Part shown: piece by piece, positions 42,132 to 51,803 of the stretch
Numbering within the stretch: position 1 is the first letter of the stretch
Layout of the letters: every line of letters begins with the position of its first letter
From: an uncultured Collinsella sp.
GTDB taxonomy: Bacteria > Actinomycetota > Coriobacteriia > Coriobacteriales > Coriobacteriaceae
Direction of reading: 5' to 3'
Assembly: GCA_900541685.1 (NCBI GenBank)
Contig: UQKM01000001.1
Location: 1-64,000, forward strand
Length of the DNA stretch: 64,000 bases
Translations under genes and position numbers: made by a program
Notes under the pieces: generated by a model
What the model was told of the DNA's origin: nothing
The model's database searches: none
The model's input: only the letters and a program-made list of their open reading frames with translations

Positions 42132-43487
42132 ATGCTTCTGGTCGCTAACGGTTCCGTCTTTACCCGCAACGCTCAGACCCCGTTCATTCCAAACGGTGCG
42201 GTCGCCATTGACGGAGATACGATCGTCGAAGTGGGCCCCGAGTGCGAGCTCAAGGCCAAGTACCCGGATGCCGAGTACGTCGATGCCCAGGGCAACCTCA
42301 TCATGCCTGGACTCATCAATTGCCACACCCACATCTACTCGGGTCTGGCCCGCGGCCTTGCCATTAAGGGCTGCAACCCCACCAACTTCCTGGAGAATCT
42401 TGAGCAGCAGTGGTGGAAGATCGACGACAACCTGACGCTCGACGGCACCAAGGCCAGCGCCTATGCCACGATTCTTGACTCCATCCGCGATGGCGTCACC
42501 ACGATCTTCGATCACCATGCGAGCTTCTGCGAAATCCCGGGAAGCCTCTTTACCATTAAGGATGCAGCTCAGGAGCTGGGCATGCGTTCGTGCCTGTGCT
42601 ACGAGGTCTCCGACCGCCGCGGCCAGGAAAAATGCGACCAGGCCATTGCCGAGAACGCCGAGTTTGCCCAGTGGGCCGCCAAGGAGCGTCGCGATAACGA
42701 CAACCACATGATCGCCGCCATGTTTGGCGGACATGCCACCTTTACGCTGTCGGACGAGACCATGGATAAGATGGCCGAGGCCAACAACGGCCTGACCGGC
42801 TTCCACATCCATGTGTGCGAGGGCATGAATGACGTGTGGGACTCCCGCCTCAACCGCGGTGGCATCAGCCCCGTCGAGCGCCTGCTGCAGCACAATCTGC
42901 TGGGTCCCGACACCATGCTGGGCCACTGCATCCACGTGACGCCTGCCGAGATGGATATCGTCAAGGAGTCCGGTACCTGGCTCGTCAACAACCCCGAATC
43001 CAATATGGGCAACGCCGTGGGCTGCGCCCCCGTGCTCGAGTTCTTCCGCCGCGGTATCCCCGTGTGCATGGGCACCGACGCCTACACCCACGATATGCTC
43101 GAGAGCCTTAAGGTCTTCCTGATCATTCAGCGCCACAACGCCGCCATGCCCAACGTGGGCTGGTGCGAGGCCATGACCATGCTGTTCGAGAACAACGCCA
43201 AGATGGCCAGCAAGTACTTCGATCGCAAGCTCGGCGTGCTCGAGGCCGGCGCTGCCGCCGACGTCATCGTTATGGACTACAAGCCCTTTACGCCGCTGAG
43301 CGAGGAGAACATCGACGGCCACATGCTCTTTGGCATGATGGGCAAAAACTGCCGCACCACCATCATCAACGGCAAGGTCCTGTACAAGGATCGCGAGTTT
43401 GTCGGTATCGATGAGGAAAAGATCAACGCGTGGACCATGGCTGAGTCCAAGAAGCTCTGGAGCACGCTCAACGATCGCACCTACTAA
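42132..43487 (+). CDS. ssnA: SsnA-type putative aminohydrolase
   Basis: 451 residues, amidohydrolase superfamily. Metal ligands appear as GLINCHTHIYSGLARG (HxH), GFHIHVCEG, GHCIHVT and MGTDAYTHD. The sequence TWLVNNPESNMGNAVG is typical of the chlorohydrolase/SsnA group. In enteric bacteria ssnA lies with ygfK and xdhD and belongs to the anaerobic uric acid cluster, where it is thought to hydrolyse a ring intermediate. GAAGGGAG precedes the ATG at 42132. The 196-base spacer after the permease has a GTCGGCGG/CCGCCGAC hairpin. Confidence 0.9.
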   Translation: MLLVANGSVFTRNAQTPFIPNGAVAIDGDTIVEVGPECELKAKYPDAEYVDAQGNLIMPGLINCHTHIYSGLARGLAIKGCNPTNFLENLEQQWWKIDDNLTLDGTKASAYATILDSIRDGVTTIFDHHASFCEIPGSLFTIKDAAQELGMRSCLCYEVSDRRGQEKCDQAIAENAEFAQWAAKERRDNDNHMIAAMFGGHATFTLSDETMDKMAEANNGLTGFHIHVCEGMNDVWDSRLNRGGISPVERLLQHNLLGPDTMLGHCIHVTPAEMDIVKESGTWLVNNPESNMGNAVGCAPVLEFFRRGIPVCMGTDAYTHDMLESLKVFLIIQRHNAAMPNVGWCEAMTMLFENNAKMASKYFDRKLGVLEAGAAADVIVMDYKPFTPLSEENIDGHMLFGMMGKNCRTTIINGKVLYKDREFVGIDEEKINAWTMAESKKLWSTLNDRTY

Positions 43488-43636
43488 TTCACAAGTAGAT
43501 TCACGCGCGCCGGATGTTTCGCCGCATCTGACGCGCGTATAGGCGGCCTCCGCGGGGTCGCCGGCGCTGTGCTAGCGCTACACCGTATTTGCGCCCGCCG
43601 CGCGGTCTCGCCGGGCGTTACAGAGAGGAGCTCATT

Positions 43637-46636
43637 ATGAGCGACATCATGAGGCCGATCCCGTTTTCGCAGCTGATGAACTGGATCATCGAGGAGCACA
43701 AGACCCAGGACGCCATCTTTGGCGTGCGCAAGATGGTCACGACCAACCAGGAGGGCGCGCTTCCCATTTTTGACGAGCGCATCGAGACTCCGTTTGGCCC
43801 GGCCGCCGGCCCCAATACGCAGCTTGCCCAAAACATCGTGGCATCCTACGTGGCCGGTTCCCGCTTCTTTGAGCTCAAGACCGTCCAGGTTATGGACGGC
43901 GAGGAGCTCTCCAAGTGTGTGAACAAGCCCTGCATCGTGACGCAGGACGAGTGCTACAACTGTGAGTGGTCGACCGAGCTCGAGGTTCCGCAGGCCTTTG
44001 CCGAGTACGTGAAGGCATGGTTCGCCTGCCACCTCATCGCTCGCGAGTACGGCCTGGGAAGCCCGGACGGTTTTGTCTTCAACATGTCCGTGGGTTATGA
44101 CCTGGAGGGCATCAAGAGCCCCAAGGTCGACGCCTACATCGAGGGTATGAAGGACGCCAGCGGCTCCGACGTCTGGAACGAGTGCCGTACGTGGGCGCTC
44201 GCCAACCTGGACAAGTTTGAGCATGTTGACGCCGCATTTGTCGAGTCCATCCCGGCACGCGTCTCCAACTCCATCACCGAGTCTACCCTGCACGGCTGCC
44301 CGCCGGCCGAGATCGAGCGCATCGCGACCTACCTCATCACCGAGAAGGGCCTCAACACCTACATCAAGTGCAACCCCACGCTGCTGGGCTATGAGTTTGC
44401 CCGCCAGCGCCTCAACGAGCTGGGCTTTGACTACATCGTCTTCGATGACACGCACTTCCGCGAGGACCTGCAGTGGGCCGATGCCGTGCCTATGTTCGAG
44501 CGCCTGATTGCCCTGTGCGCCGAGCGCGGCCTGGAGTTTGGCGTCAAGCTGACCAACACGTTCCCCGTCGACGTGACGAGGAACGAGCTGCCCTCCACCG
44601 AGATGTACATGTCCGGCCGTTCGCTGTTCTCACTGACCATTGAGGCTGCCCGCCGCATTACCGAGCAGTTCGATGGCAAACTGCGCATCAGCTACTCCGG
44701 TGGCGCCACGGTCTACAACATCCGCGCCCTGTACGATGCCGGCATTTGGCCCGTTACCCTGGCGACCGACGTGCTCAAGCCCGGTGGCTACGAGCGCTTT
44801 AGCCAGATGGCCGGTGAGTTTGGCGATCTGGACGGCAAGCCGTTTGAGGGCGTCTCTCTCGAGGCCGTGACTGCGATCCAGGCCGACTCGCTCACCAACC
44901 CGCTCTACAAGAAGCCGCTGCGTCCGCTGCCCGACCGCAAGGTTGCCGGCAAGAGCCCGCTTTCCGACTGCTTTACCGCGCCGTGCCGCACGAGCTGCCC
45001 CATCCAGCAGGATATTCCCGCCTACCTGGCGGCTGTTGACGAGGGCCGCTTCGAGGACGCGCTCAACATCATCATCGAGCGCAACGCCCTGCCGTTTATC
45101 ACCGGCACCATCTGCCCGCATCCCTGCGGCCGCGCTTGCGAGCGTGCGTTCTACGAGCCCGAGGGTGCCCAGATTCGCGCCAGCAAGCTCAAGGCTGCCC
45201 GCGAGGCCATGACCGCCGTGCTGCCCAAGCTGCGCGCCCAGGCCATTGCCAACGACGGCGAGCACAACGTTGCCGTTATCGGTGGCGGCCCGGCCGGTCT
45301 GGCGACGGCGTTCTTCCTGACGCGTGCCGGCGTGCCCGTCACTATCTTTGAGGCCCGCGATTCGCTCGGCGGCGTGGTCCGCCACGTGATCCCCGAGTTC
45401 CGTATTGCGAGCGACGATATCTCCCACGATGCCGAGCTCTGCCTGGCCTTTGGCGCCAAGGTGCAGCTCAACGCTCGCGTGGATTCCATTGAAGAGCTCA
45501 AGGCCCAGGGCTTTACCGACGTGGTCGTGGCCACCGGTGCCTGGATGCCCGGCTCTGCGGGCTTGGGCGAGGGTGCCGAGCTCGACGTGCTGGAGTTCCT
45601 CGAGACCGCCAAGAAGGGCGAGAAGCTCGAGCTGGGCGAGGACGTCGTGGTCATCGGCGCCGGCAACACCGCCATGGATGCTGCCCGCGTGGCCAAGCGC
45701 CTGGCTGGTGTGAAGAACGTGCGCCTGGTGTATCGCCGCACCAAGAAGCAGATGCCCGCCGACGAGGAAGAGCTTGATCTTGCTCTTGCCGACGGCGTTG
45801 AGTTCTGCGAGCTGCTGGCGCCCAAGGCACTCAACGGCGCCGTGCTGACCTGCGACGTTATGGAGCTTGGCGAGCCGGATGCAAGCGGCCGTCGCAGCCC
45901 CGTCGCCACGGGCGAGACCGTCGAGCTTCCCGCCACCACGGTGATCTGCGCCGTGGGCGAGGGCATCGATGCCAGCCTGTACGATGCTGTGGGCGTCGAG
46001 CACGACCGTCGCGGCCGCCTTGCCGCCACCTCCACCGGCGTTGAGGGCGTCTGGGCTGCAGGCGATTGCCGTCGCGGTCCGGCCACCGTGGTCGAGGCTA
46101 TTGCCGACGCCGCCGAAGTCGCCCGCGCCATCGCCGGCGTGGACTTTAACAAGTACGCCGACTGCAACGAGCAGGCCGGTCGCGAGGACACCTGCTACGA
46201 GCGCAAGGGGTCGCTGTGCCGCGACAAGCGCAACTGCACTAAGACCCGCTGCCTGGGCTGCGGTTCGGTGTGCGAGGTCTGCTGCGACGTGTGCCCCAAC
46301 CGCGCCAACGTGGCCATTAAGGTGCCGGGCCTGGCCAAGCATCAGGTCGTCCACGTCGATGGCATGTGCAACGAGTGCGGCAACTGCGCCGTGTTCTGCC
46401 CCTACCAGGAGGGTCGTCCCTACAAGGACAAGCTCACCCTGTTCTGGAGCGAGGAGGACATGGAGAACTCCGAGAACGAGGGCTTCCTGGCCGTGGGCGA
46501 GGATCACTTTAAGGTCCGCGTCGCCGGCACGGTCCGCACCGTCTCGGTCGATGCCGTCAACACTGGCCTTCCCGAGGCCGTCCGCCTGACCATCAGGGCT
46601 GTGCGCGACAACTATTCGTACCTTCTTAAGAAATAG
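43637..46636 (+). CDS. ygfK: YgfK-type Fe-S flavin oxidoreductase (putative selenate reductase subunit)
   Basis: 999 residues. The N-terminal third is a dihydroorotate dehydrogenase-like barrel (PFGPAAGPNTQLAQNI, FELKTVQVMDG). The middle has a Cys-rich segment (FTAPCRTSCPIQQDIPAY) and two dinucleotide folds (AVIGGGPAGLATAFFL; VVIGAGNTAMDAARVA), as in glutamate synthase small subunit. The C-terminus has CLGCGSVCEVCCDVCP and CNECGNCAVFCPY clusters. The name comes from an E. coli selenate phenotype; in gut anaerobes it is part of the uric acid degradation cluster, likely reducing a purine-derived ring. GAGGAG precedes the ATG at 43637. Confidence 0.9.
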   Translation: MSDIMRPIPFSQLMNWIIEEHKTQDAIFGVRKMVTTNQEGALPIFDERIETPFGPAAGPNTQLAQNIVASYVAGSRFFELKTVQVMDGEELSKCVNKPCIVTQDECYNCEWSTELEVPQAFAEYVKAWFACHLIAREYGLGSPDGFVFNMSVGYDLEGIKSPKVDAYIEGMKDASGSDVWNECRTWALANLDKFEHVDAAFVESIPARVSNSITESTLHGCPPAEIERIATYLITEKGLNTYIKCNPTLLGYEFARQRLNELGFDYIVFDDTHFREDLQWADAVPMFERLIALCAERGLEFGVKLTNTFPVDVTRNELPSTEMYMSGRSLFSLTIEAARRITEQFDGKLRISYSGGATVYNIRALYDAGIWPVTLATDVLKPGGYERFSQMAGEFGDLDGKPFEGVSLEAVTAIQADSLTNPLYKKPLRPLPDRKVAGKSPLSDCFTAPCRTSCPIQQDIPAYLAAVDEGRFEDALNIIIERNALPFITGTICPHPCGRACERAFYEPEGAQIRASKLKAAREAMTAVLPKLRAQAIANDGEHNVAVIGGGPAGLATAFFLTRAGVPVTIFEARDSLGGVVRHVIPEFRIASDDISHDAELCLAFGAKVQLNARVDSIEELKAQGFTDVVVATGAWMPGSAGLGEGAELDVLEFLETAKKGEKLELGEDVVVIGAGNTAMDAARVAKRLAGVKNVRLVYRRTKKQMPADEEELDLALADGVEFCELLAPKALNGAVLTCDVMELGEPDASGRRSPVATGETVELPATTVICAVGEGIDASLYDAVGVEHDRRGRLAATSTGVEGVWAAGDCRRGPATVVEAIADAAEVARAIAGVDFNKYADCNEQAGREDTCYERKGSLCRDKRNCTKTRCLGCGSVCEVCCDVCPNRANVAIKVPGLAKHQVVHVDGMCNECGNCAVFCPYQEGRPYKDKLTLFWSEEDMENSENEGFLAVGEDHFKVRVAGTVRTVSVDAVNTGLPEAVRLTIRAVRDNYSYLLKK

Positions 46637-46647
46637 GCGAGTCTCTT

Positions 46648-47127
46648 ATGGCCAAATCCATTCAACATAACGTGGCCTACGTTGCCTGCGGAAGCGGTTG
46701 CGCCTCCGCAGGCGGCGACGCCCGCTGCAGCGAAGGCTGCATTGGCTGTGGTGCCTGCGTCACGGCCTGCCCCCACGGCGCCATTGCGCTGGTCGATGGC
46801 ATCGCCCGTGTGGATCGCTCCAAGTGCACGGGCTGCGGCCTGTGCGGCATGGCGTGCCCGCAGCGCGTGATTGCCTTCGTTCCCGGTTATCAGAACATCC
46901 TGGTGCGCTGCAATAACACCGATAAGGGCGCCATTGCGCGCAAGATCTGCGACACGAGTTGCATCGGTTGCGGTATGTGCGCCAAAAAGTGCCCCGCCGG
47001 CGCTATCCGCATCGAGGACAACTGCGCCCATATCGATGGCGCGGATTGCTTGTCGTGCGGCATGTGCGCCGTCGTCTGCCCGCATGGCGCCATCCACGAC
47101 CGCACCGGCATCGCCGCCGGCGTGTAG
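46648..47127 (+). CDS. RnfB-like 4Fe-4S polyferredoxin
   Basis: 159 residues with four Cys-rich ferredoxin-type motifs: CIGCGACVTACPHGA, CTGCGLCGMACP, CIGCGMCAKKCPAGA and CLSCGMCAVVCPHGA. The layout, with NTDKGAIARKICDTS before the third motif, resembles the electron-transfer region of RnfB. It lies 11 bases after ygfK and 12 before the xanthine dehydrogenase, so it probably shuttles electrons between these two. Start ATG 46648. Confidence 0.88.
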   Translation: MAKSIQHNVAYVACGSGCASAGGDARCSEGCIGCGACVTACPHGAIALVDGIARVDRSKCTGCGLCGMACPQRVIAFVPGYQNILVRCNNTDKGAIARKICDTSCIGCGMCAKKCPAGAIRIEDNCAHIDGADCLSCGMCAVVCPHGAIHDRTGIAAGV

Positions 47128-47139
47128 AAGGGAATCACC

Positions 47140-49917
47140 ATGGCACAGGAATTCACTTTTACCGTTAACGGTGTCGAGCACACGACGACGGAGAATAAAC
47201 CACTGCTGCGCTATCTGCGCGACGACCTGCACATTCACTCCGCCAAGGACGGCTGCTCCGAGGGCGCCTGCGGCACCTGCACCATCCATGTGGACGGTGC
47301 GGCCGTCAAGGCGTGCGTGCTGACCACCGCTCTTGCCGCCGGCCGCAACATCGTGACCGTCGAGGGCCTGCCCGAGGACGTGCGCGAGGCCTTTGTGTAC
47401 GCCTTTGGCGCCGTGGGCGCCGTGCAGTGCGGTTTTTGCATTCCCGGCATGGTCATGGCGGGTGCGGCGCTCATCGCCGAGGACCCCGAGCCCACTGAGG
47501 AGCAGATCAAGTACGCCATTCGCGGTAACGTCTGTCGCTGCACCGGCTACAAAAAGATTATCGAGGGCATCTCGCTGGCCGCTGCGGTGCTCCGCGGCGA
47601 AAAGCAGATCGACGAGGACCTGGAGCGCGGCGATGACTACGGCGTGGGCAAGCGCGCCTTCCGTATCGACGTGCGCAAGAAGGTGCTCGGCGAGGGCAAG
47701 TATCCCGACGACATTGACGAACTCGATCAGCCGGGCTTGACCTATGCCAGCGCGGTGCGCTCCAAGTATCCGCGTGCCCGTGTGCTCTCCATCGATACCT
47801 CCAAGGCCGAGGCCCTGCCCGGCGTGGTGGGCATCCTGCGCGCCGAGGACGTGCCGGTTAACCAGGTCGGCCACCTTATCCAGGACTGGGACGTCATGAT
47901 CGCCCAGGGCGATATCACCCGCTGCGTGGGCGATGCCATCGTGCTGGTGGTTGCCGAGGACGAGGCGACGCTCGAGAAGGCCAAGAAGCTCGTAAAGATT
48001 GACTACGAGCCGCTGGAGCCCGTGCGCAACATTGTCGAGGCCAGGGCCGCCGACGCCCCGCGCCTTCACGACAGCTTCTTTGCCTTTGGCAACACGGTGG
48101 AGCTCAAGGACAACGTGTGCCAGAGCCGTCACGTGACGCGCGGCGACGCCGCCAAGGCGCTGGCGGAGAGCGCGTTTACCGTGACGCAGCGCTTTACCAC
48201 GCCCTTTACCGAGCATGCCTTCTTGGAGCCCGAGTGCGCCGTCGCCTTCCCGTACAAGAACGGCGTCAAGGTGCAGTCGACCGACCAGGGTGCCTACGAC
48301 ACGCGCAAAGAGTGTGCCCACATGTTTGGCTGGGACAACGAGCCCGAGCGCGTGGTCGTCGAGACCATGCTTGTGGGCGGCGGCTTTGGCGGTAAGGAGG
48401 ACGTTTCGATCCAGCACCTGGCCGCGCTCGCCGCATATAAGTTCCAGCGTCCCGTGAAGTGCAAACTCACGCGCGCCGAGTCGCTCGCGTTCCATCCCAA
48501 GCGCCACGCCATGGACGGCACCTTTACGCTGGGCTGCGACGCCGAGGGCAACTTTACCGGCCTGGATTGCGAGATCAATTTTGATACCGGCGCCTACGCA
48601 TCGCTGTGCGGCCCGGTGCTCGAGCGCGCCTGCACGCATGCCGTCGGCCCCTACAAGTACCAGAACACCGACATTCGCGGTTTTGGCTACTACACCAACA
48701 ACCCGCCCGCCGGCGCGTACCGCGGCTTTGGCGTTTGCCAGTCCGAGTTTGCGCTCGAGAGCCTGATCGACCTGCTGGCAGAGAAGGTCGGCCTGGATCC
48801 GTGGGAGATTCGTTACCGAAACGCCATCGAGCCGGGCGAGGTTTTGCCCAACGGCCAGATTGCCGACTGCTCCACGGCGCTGAAGGAGACGCTGCTCGAG
48901 GTCAAGGATGCCTACTATGCGCATCCCGGACACGCCGGTATCGCCTGCGCCATGAAGAACGCCGGCGTGGGCGTTGGCCTGCCCGATGCCGGCCGCTGCA
49001 AGATTCGCGTCGAGAACGGCGTGGCCGTGGTCTATGCCGCCACGTCCGACATCGGCCAGGGCTGCAACACCGTCTTTTTGCAGGACGTTGCCGAGGCGTG
49101 CGGCCTGCCGCTTCGCTGCATTGCCAACGGCGAGTGCTCTACCGAGAACGCTCCCGACTCCGGCACCACGTCTGGCTCGCGTCAGACGGTCGTGACCGGC
49201 GAGGCCGTGCGCGGCGCCGCCTTCCTGCTGCGCGATGCCATGCTTGGCGTCGAGGCCGGCAAGCCTGCGCCTGCCACCCCGGTGAGCGCCCATGGTGACG
49301 GCGTCAAGATCGAGTACGACGACGGTCGCGCCTATCAGCTGCGCACGCAGGAACTCGTCGCCGGCCAGGGCATGCATCCCCAGGATTCCGCGACCGCCAT
49401 CAAGGCGCTCGAGGGCTGCGAGTTTGGCTACGTGTACCTGGAGCCGACCGACAAGCTGGGCGCCGACGTTCCCAATCCCAAGAGCCACATCTGCTACGGC
49501 TTTGCCACGCATGTGGTCATTCTGGATGATGACGGTCGCGTGAGCGAGATCTATGCCGCGCACGATTCCGGCAAGGTGGTCAATCCCATCTCCATCCAGG
49601 GTCAGATCGAAGGCGGCGTGCTCATGGGTATGGGCTATGCGCTTACCGAGGACTGGCCGCTCAAGGACTGCGTACCCCAGGCAAGGTACGGCACGCTCGG
49701 ACTGTTCCGTGCGCCCGAGATTCCGGATATCCACGCCATCTACGTGGAGAAGGACGAGTTGCTGCCCGTGGCATACGGCGGCAAGGGCATCGGCGAGATC
49801 GCAACGATCCCCACGGCGCCCGCCGTGCAGAACGCCTATCGCGCATTTGACGGCAAGCTGCGTCCGGATCTGCCCATGGTGGATACGCCCTACAGCCGCG
49901 CCCGTCACCGCGGGTAG
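47140..49917 (+). CDS. xdhD: Molybdenum hydroxylase, selenium-dependent xanthine dehydrogenase type
   Basis: 925 residues in one chain. Residues 1-160 hold two [2Fe-2S] domains (CSEGACGTCTIHVDG; CGFCIPGMVMAGAAL with NVCRCTGYKKI). The rest is the molybdopterin subunit: ETMLVGGGFGGKED, AYRGFGVCQSEFALE and the C-terminal GGKGIGEIATIPTAPAV, whose Glu is the usual catalytic base position. There is no FAD domain, so electrons must leave by another protein, plausibly the neighbouring ferredoxin. XdhD-type members convert purines; some need a labile selenium, which sequence cannot show. Confidence 0.88.
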   Translation: MAQEFTFTVNGVEHTTTENKPLLRYLRDDLHIHSAKDGCSEGACGTCTIHVDGAAVKACVLTTALAAGRNIVTVEGLPEDVREAFVYAFGAVGAVQCGFCIPGMVMAGAALIAEDPEPTEEQIKYAIRGNVCRCTGYKKIIEGISLAAAVLRGEKQIDEDLERGDDYGVGKRAFRIDVRKKVLGEGKYPDDIDELDQPGLTYASAVRSKYPRARVLSIDTSKAEALPGVVGILRAEDVPVNQVGHLIQDWDVMIAQGDITRCVGDAIVLVVAEDEATLEKAKKLVKIDYEPLEPVRNIVEARAADAPRLHDSFFAFGNTVELKDNVCQSRHVTRGDAAKALAESAFTVTQRFTTPFTEHAFLEPECAVAFPYKNGVKVQSTDQGAYDTRKECAHMFGWDNEPERVVVETMLVGGGFGGKEDVSIQHLAALAAYKFQRPVKCKLTRAESLAFHPKRHAMDGTFTLGCDAEGNFTGLDCEINFDTGAYASLCGPVLERACTHAVGPYKYQNTDIRGFGYYTNNPPAGAYRGFGVCQSEFALESLIDLLAEKVGLDPWEIRYRNAIEPGEVLPNGQIADCSTALKETLLEVKDAYYAHPGHAGIACAMKNAGVGVGLPDAGRCKIRVENGVAVVYAATSDIGQGCNTVFLQDVAEACGLPLRCIANGECSTENAPDSGTTSGSRQTVVTGEAVRGAAFLLRDAMLGVEAGKPAPATPVSAHGDGVKIEYDDGRAYQLRTQELVAGQGMHPQDSATAIKALEGCEFGYVYLEPTDKLGADVPNPKSHICYGFATHVVILDDDGRVSEIYAAHDSGKVVNPISIQGQIEGGVLMGMGYALTEDWPLKDCVPQARYGTLGLFRAPEIPDIHAIYVEKDELLPVAYGGKGIGEIATIPTAPAVQNAYRAFDGKLRPDLPMVDTPYSRARHRG

Positions 49918-49985
49918 GGTAGAGCGCGGGCGGCATTACTGACGGGCTGTCCGCGCTCACCATCAACTGCATATGCTGCGCCTTT

Positions 49986-50019
49986 GGCCCCGGCTCCATC
50001 GCGAGCCGGGGCCTTTTGT
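49986..50019 (+). terminator. Rho-independent terminator after xanthine dehydrogenase
   Basis: GGCCCCGGCTC and GAGCCGGGGCC pair perfectly around CATCGC and are followed by TTTTGTTT. It ends the purine operon right before the first palindromic repeat array. Confidence 0.93.
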
Positions 50020-50026
50020 TTGGAGT

Positions 50027-50479
50027 GGAAACTGCGTCCCGGAATTGGCGCTCAGAATGGGATGCGCTTTCCGGTTGGAGCTTCAAACGGAAAGTGCATC
50101 CCGGAATCCGCGCCTGGAATGGGACACACTTTCCGGAACAGCCCTCAACCGGAAACTGCGACCCGGAATCGATGCTCGGAATGGGATGCGCTTTCCGAAT
50201 CGCCTTCAGGCGGAAATTGCATCCCATTCCGAGTCTTCATTCTGGGACACGCTTTCCGCAAGGAGCTTCGTCGGGAAAGCGCATCCCATTCCGAGCGCCT
50301 ATTCCGGGACGCGCTTTCCGGTTGTCGTTCACTTGGAAATTGCGCCCCATTCTGAGCATCGATTCCGGGATGCAGTTTCCGCTGGGCATGCCATCTGGAA
50401 AGCGCATCCCATTTTGAGCACTCAATCTGGGACATGGTTTCCGCGGGTGCTGCCAACCGGAAAGTGTGTCCCGGTTTGG
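50027..50479. repeat. Palindromic repeat array 1 (7.5 units, about 62-bp period)
   Basis: Each unit is an imperfect 47-base palindrome of the form GGAAANNGCRTCCC...GGGAYGCRCTTTCC followed by a 13-15 base variable spacer. Units 1-3 have CCCGGAAT on the left and GAATGGGA on the right; units 4-7 are the reverse complement, so orientation flips near 50210. A half unit ends the array. All six frames are largely open, but predicted peptides are only translated repeat. Spacers differ from one another. It lies between the purine operon and the AbiEi-like gene. Confidence 0.9.
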
Positions 50480-50508
50480 TAGGCAGGCGAGCATAAGCTC
50501 AGTAGCCC

Positions 50509-51507
50509 CTACAGCTCAATATCGTTGAGCCATGTCGGCAGCGCGGTCTGCCGGATACCTGCCGTCTGCAGCTTTTTAGAGAGCATTCCTGCCGAGCGGA
50601 CCTCGTTCATGGTAAAGCGCAGCAGAGGGTGCCCGTAGAGCGATAGGTGCGCCTCGCGCTGTCGTTCGGCAACGAGCGCCTCGGCGGTGGTACGTCCGGC
50701 CAGCATGGTCTGGTCGGTATATTTGATGAGCCCGTCAAGCTCGCCCAGCGTGAGTTCCCGCGCCTGGCGCTCCCAGGCAAAGTCCGTTCGTATGGGCTTG
50801 GCCGAATCGAAGGGGTCCGTCAGCTCGTATTGAAGCCAGTCGGGCGCAAAGCCCGTCTCGATCATGATGACTCGGGCGACCGATTCCCCGCCGCTCTCGG
50901 CGCGGGCGTCGGCATATCTAAGCGTTGTGAGGGCGGTGCGAATCGCGCGACCATTGCGGGCAGTCGCTCGTTGCTCAACGGCCTCCATCAGCTGTTCCGG
51001 CGCAAGGCCGAGCTTTGAGATCGCCGAATCGGCAATGGGCATGCCGTCGGCAAAACCAGTTTGCAGCAGGCAATCTGTGGCCGTTTGGATGGGCGGCGTT
51101 ACCGATATGCCGGCTCTGCGTATTGCTCCGGCCGGCTCAATCTGGTGTCGCTGAATATGTGCGCCCGGACGAGCCGACGGCTTTGTCGAGCTGCAAACAT
51201 GCACGACGTTCAGGTGTCGCCACGAGACCTCGAGCCCCAGCAGACAGGCGGCCGAAAACGAGCAGAACGTCCAATCGGGATGGATGATCGCAAGGGCGCG
51301 GATAATCTCGCAATGGCGTTGCGCTCGGTTGAGTTCATCCCAGCGCGTTTTTCGCGCAAACAACCCCGGCATGGGCGAGACAACCGTGCCGCCGGCGCGC
51401 CGAAGGAGCGCTTTTCGGATCGCCGTGCTCGGGGGAATCAGGCAGCGCCCCTCTTGTTCGGCTTGAGTGAGCAGTTGGTCGATGAGCTGGTCATTGCAAT
51501 GGGTCAT
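50509..51507 (-). CDS. AbiEi/DUF559-like protein (putative antitoxin or nuclease-fold protein)
   Basis: 332 residues. The N-terminal 90 residues look like the winged-helix and AbiEi-type region of actinobacterial proteins (RRAGGTVVSPMPGLFARKTRWDEL; HPDWTFCSFSAACLLGL). The C-terminal part has ESGGESVARVIMIETG and DFAWERQARELTLGELDGLIKY, resembling the Vsr/DUF559 nuclease fold with Asp...Glu-x-Asp-Gly. No AbiEii-type partner is adjacent. It may be a solitary regulator or defence protein. GGAGG precedes the ATG; it converges on repeat array 1. Confidence 0.6.
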   Translation of the reverse strand: MTHCNDQLIDQLLTQAEQEGRCLIPPSTAIRKALLRRAGGTVVSPMPGLFARKTRWDELNRAQRHCEIIRALAIIHPDWTFCSFSAACLLGLEVSWRHLNVVHVCSSTKPSARPGAHIQRHQIEPAGAIRRAGISVTPPIQTATDCLLQTGFADGMPIADSAISKLGLAPEQLMEAVEQRATARNGRAIRTALTTLRYADARAESGGESVARVIMIETGFAPDWLQYELTDPFDSAKPIRTDFAWERQARELTLGELDGLIKYTDQTMLAGRTTAEALVAERQREAHLSLYGHPLLRFTMNEVRSAGMLSKKLQTAGIRQTALPTWLNDIEL

Positions 51508-51803
51508 GAGCTACCGCCTCCTTTTGGGTAGCAAAAACGTATCAGCTGGAACTTGCCGCTCAGCTGACCAAAAGCTGACCAAAATCTAACCATGCAGGTA
51601 GATGACCTGCTTTTGGCGACATATTTCTTGTTTGAATCGGTGGGCGGTAATCGGCGACCGTGAACGGTAACTGGATATGAAGTCTTGGTAAGTTTCGGGA
51701 CGTGTACTTTTTGAAAAAGAGCATTCTATCTGCTGTTTTGTGTTTCTGGATCGCATATTTGAAGGCATGTGATAAGGGCGGCGGACTGTCGCCTTGTATC
51801 TGC
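51508..51803. other. Intergenic stretch before array 2
   Basis: Holds the upstream region of the minus-strand AbiEi-like gene. A direct repeat GCTGACCAAAA occurs twice at about 51563-51585, at promoter distance from that gene, and could be an operator. Nothing else is evident. Confidence 0.4.

Noticed and set aside
46612..49908. 1098-codon frame antiparallel to the xanthine dehydrogenase
   Set aside because: Shadow of biased codon use; the plus-strand gene has all family motifs.
49973..50482. Long open frames (up to 169 codons) across array 1 with repeated Cys/Pro/Glu peptides
   Set aside because: Every frame on both strands stays open because the repeat lacks stop codons; there is no ribosome-binding site, and the peptides are only translated repeat.
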